A stretch of DNA of 64,000 nt from assembly GCF_012221945.1 (NCBI RefSeq), contig NZ_CP032549.1, positions 1,488,001 to 1,552,000 on the forward strand, written 5' to 3'. The translations under genes and the position numbers were made by a program. Below, piece by piece: positions 62,273 through 64,000 of the stretch (positions are counted from its first letter, which is position 1; the number at the start of each line of letters is the position of its first letter). This stretch comes from Glutamicibacter mishrai. Lineage in GTDB: Bacteria; Actinomycetota; Actinomycetes; Actinomycetales; Micrococcaceae. The notes beneath the pieces were generated by a model, which saw nothing but the letters and a program-made list of their open reading frames with translations, did no database searches and was not told where the DNA came from.

Positions 62273-63080
62273 ATTCATGATGGGCCCTGCCATCCTCTTC
62301 TGCCCGGGCGACCGGCCCGAGCGCTACGCCAAGGCAGCCAGCCGCGCCGACGCGGTGATCATCGATCTGGAAGATGCCGTTGCCCAAGACAACAAGGACG
62401 CCGCTCGACGCGCCCTGCGCGAGAGCGATCTGGACCCGGACCGCACCATCGTGCGCGTCAACCCGGTTGATACCGAGCACTTCGCCCATGATCTCGACGC
62501 GCTGAAGAGCACCAGGTACACCACCGTGATGCTGCCCAAGGCGCAATCAGCGGCCGAGCCGGCCCAGCTGGCGGACTATGCAGTGGTGGCCCTGTGCGAA
62601 ACGGCGGCCGGAGTTGCCAACGCGGCGCAGATTGCGGCCGCCCCCAATGTGCTGGCCTTGATGTGGGGCGCCGAGGATCTGATTGCCTCGCTGGGCGGAA
62701 CCTCATCGCGCCATGATGATGGCGGTTATCGCCAGGTGGCAAGCTTTGCGCGTTCCCAGGTGCTGATCCATGCGTCCGCGCAGGGCAAGGCCGCCATTGA
62801 TTCGGTCTACCTGGACATCCCGGACACCCAAGGACTGTTCCTCGAAGCCCAGGATGCCAAAGCCTCCGGATTCGCGGCCAAGGCGTCGATCCATCCCAGC
62901 CAGATGCAGATTATTCGCCAGGCCTACGCGCCAACGCCGGCCGAAGTAGCATTGGCCGAACGGATTCTCACCGAGGCCAAAACCCATCCGGGCGTTTTCT
63001 CTCTGGACGGGAAAATGGTGGATGAGCCCCTGCTCCGCCAAGCTCGGGCGACCCTTGCCAGCGCCGCGAGGCTGGGCTGA
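62265..63080 (+). CDS. CitE-like CoA-ester lyase
   Basis: HpcH/HpaI-superfamily CoA lyase of 271 residues. The metal and substrate residues are in ILFCPGDRPERYAKA, IIDLEDAVAQDNK and VALCETAAGV. It overlaps the end of the MaoC gene by 8 bases. In the closely similar mycobacterial gene set the product is a beta-hydroxyacyl-CoA lyase that serves both leucine breakdown and itaconate dissimilation (citramalyl-CoA to pyruvate and acetyl-CoA). It is the last gene of the operon. No acyl-CoA dehydrogenase is present in the cluster. Confidence 0.9.
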   Translation: MSEFMMGPAILFCPGDRPERYAKAASRADAVIIDLEDAVAQDNKDAARRALRESDLDPDRTIVRVNPVDTEHFAHDLDALKSTRYTTVMLPKAQSAAEPAQLADYAVVALCETAAGVANAAQIAAAPNVLALMWGAEDLIASLGGTSSRHDDGGYRQVASFARSQVLIHASAQGKAAIDSVYLDIPDTQGLFLEAQDAKASGFAAKASIHPSQMQIIRQAYAPTPAEVALAERILTEAKTHPGVFSLDGKMVDEPLLRQARATLASAARLG

Positions 63081-63137
63081 GCGTCGCAGGCTGTCATCAA
63101 CTAGGCTCCTGACCTGCACCCGGGTGATGCTTAGTTC

Positions 63138-64000
63138 ATGAGCGACCTGCCACCCTCCACAGCATCTGAAGAGTCGAGCCGTCCACCTCGACTGCATCGC
63201 GCGTGGCTTGTCGCGCTCGTCACCACCCTGGCATTGGTGGCTGCCGCTGCGTTCCGTTCCACCACCGGCGCGTTTTTCGAGCCCCTGGAGTCGGAATTCG
63301 GCTGGCAACGTTCACAGCTATCCACCGCGGTGACCATCAATCTGGTGGTCTACGGATTAGCGGCCCCATTTGCAGCAACTCTGCTTGAACGGTATTCGAT
63401 GCGCAAGGTCGCCATGGCCGCGCTGGCCCTGGTAGCCGCCGGCGCCGGGCTCTCGGTATTCATTAACCACTACTGGCAATTGTGGCTGCTCTGGGGACTG
63501 CTGGTCGGATTAGGCACCGGAGCCATGGCCTTGGTTTTCGGCTCCGTGGTGGCCAACCGCTGGTTCAGCCAACGCCGAGGACTGGTGATGGGGTTGTTCT
63601 CCGGAGCCAACGCGGCCGGCCAGCTGATTTTCCTGCCGTCCATCGTGGCCATTATCGAGAATGCTTCATGGCGTATTGCTGCCCTGGTAGTCACTGCCTT
63701 CGCACTCTTGATCATTCCGCTGTTGCGGTGGCCCTTCGCCAATACGCCTGCCGAGGTGGGCCTGCTCCCCTATGGCGCAACCGAGCCGGCGGCTGAGGTG
63801 CCCAAGCCCGAGGGCTCCATGGCGGCGGCAACCCTGCGCGTGCTGTTCTCCTCGGCTCGTTACCCGGCGTTTTGGGTGCTGGCCATGACTTTTTGGATCT
63901 GCGGCTGGTCCACCAACGGGTTGGTCCAAACCCACTTCATCCCGGCAGCGCACGATCACGGCATGCCCGCCACCACGGCTTCGGGCCTGCTGGCACTGAT
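63138..64000 (+). CDS. MFS transporter, 3' end outside the window
   Basis: ATG 63138 opens a frame that runs to the window end (287 residues visible). A short hydrophilic N-terminus is followed by seven or eight hydrophobic segments. The motif between helices 2 and 3 is AATLLERYSMRKVAMAALAL, and helices 4-6 include GTGAMALVFGSVVANRWFSQ, RRGLVMGLFSGANAAGQL. The FEPLESEFGWQRSQLSTA region resembles the oxalate/formate and monocarboxylate-type MFS group. It begins 57 bases after the CitE-like gene, so it may be its transporter or an independent unit. The substrate is unknown. Confidence 0.85.
   Translation, partial: MSDLPPSTASEESSRPPRLHRAWLVALVTTLALVAAAAFRSTTGAFFEPLESEFGWQRSQLSTAVTINLVVYGLAAPFAATLLERYSMRKVAMAALALVAAGAGLSVFINHYWQLWLLWGLLVGLGTGAMALVFGSVVANRWFSQRRGLVMGLFSGANAAGQLIFLPSIVAIIENASWRIAALVVTAFALLIIPLLRWPFANTPAEVGLLPYGATEPAAEVPKPEGSMAAATLRVLFSSARYPAFWVLAMTFWICGWSTNGLVQTHFIPAAHDHGMPATTASGLLAL

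Overview
The window is high-GC actinobacterial DNA, most like a member of the Micrococcaceae (Arthrobacter/Glutamicibacter group). Pointers are the G/C-rich third codon positions, the tight ATGA/TAATG gene overlaps, a DtxR/IdeR-type iron box, an apparently leaderless lipoprotein gene, a remnant of a monomeric isocitrate dehydrogenase gene, a MhuD-like haem-degrading enzyme, and an acyl-CoA carboxylase/MaoC/CitE operon laid out much like the leucine/itaconate locus of mycobacteria. The placement is inference from gene content; no rRNA or tRNA gene was recognised.

Layout. 1-2.1 kb: aminotransferase and 2-hydroxyacid dehydrogenase. 2.3-3.7: photolyase. 3.95-5.5 (minus): a divergent FolD coupled to a cyclodeaminase-family protein. 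5.7-11.8: LysR regulator divergent from a tripartite tricarboxylate transporter in which a PrpF-like isomerase is fused to the binding protein and TctA is fused to TctB, then a universal stress protein. 11.9-15.2: MarR/MFS efflux pair, haem-degrading monooxygenase, ASCH protein, small membrane protein. 15.4-23.6: hydroxypyruvate isomerase, tartronate semialdehyde reductase, glyoxylate carboligase and allantoinase (minus), facing an NCS1 permease and a hydantoin-racemase-like protein (plus). 23.7-26.3: DUF1275, NAD(P)-binding protein, small protein, GNAT enzyme. 26.5-30.4: complete siderophore ABC importer behind a DtxR-type box. 30.4-39.3 (minus): nine-gene operon with a peptide-type ABC importer, aldo/keto reductase, HpaI-type aldolase, cytosolic sialidase-like propeller and SDR. 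39.5-42.5: a DUF1537 kinase/PdxA fusion and its DeoR regulator. 43.0-45.6: a second PrpF-like gene with a MatC-type carrier. 45.7-49.5: Asp23 envelope-stress genes and a divergent ECF sigma/anti-sigma pair. 49.5-52.7: a second siderophore binding protein and two permeases with no ATPase. 52.8-57.2: decayed icd/carbonic-anhydrase chimera, SulP-carbonic anhydrase fusion, IS1634-type remnant, truncated Tat-signal gene. 57.5-63.1: TetR, acyl-CoA carboxylase, MaoC, CitE. 63.1-64.0: start of an MFS transporter.

Themes. Most of the window imports and breaks down small organic acids (glyoxylate/allantoin, tri- and dicarboxylates, four-carbon acid sugars, leucine or itaconate), and a second theme is iron acquisition. 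The most unusual items are a pair of about 70-nt RNA-like elements at 23.69 and 52.74 kb that share a near-identical 25/26-base head followed by unrelated strong terminators, the acid-sugar locus with its kinase-dehydrogenase fusion, the PrpF-membrane anchor-TctC fusion, and a FolD that lacks the cyclohydrolase lysine but is coupled to a separate cyclohydrolase-like protein. Coordinates of starts were chosen from Shine-Dalgarno spacing and family N-termini. No database search was possible.
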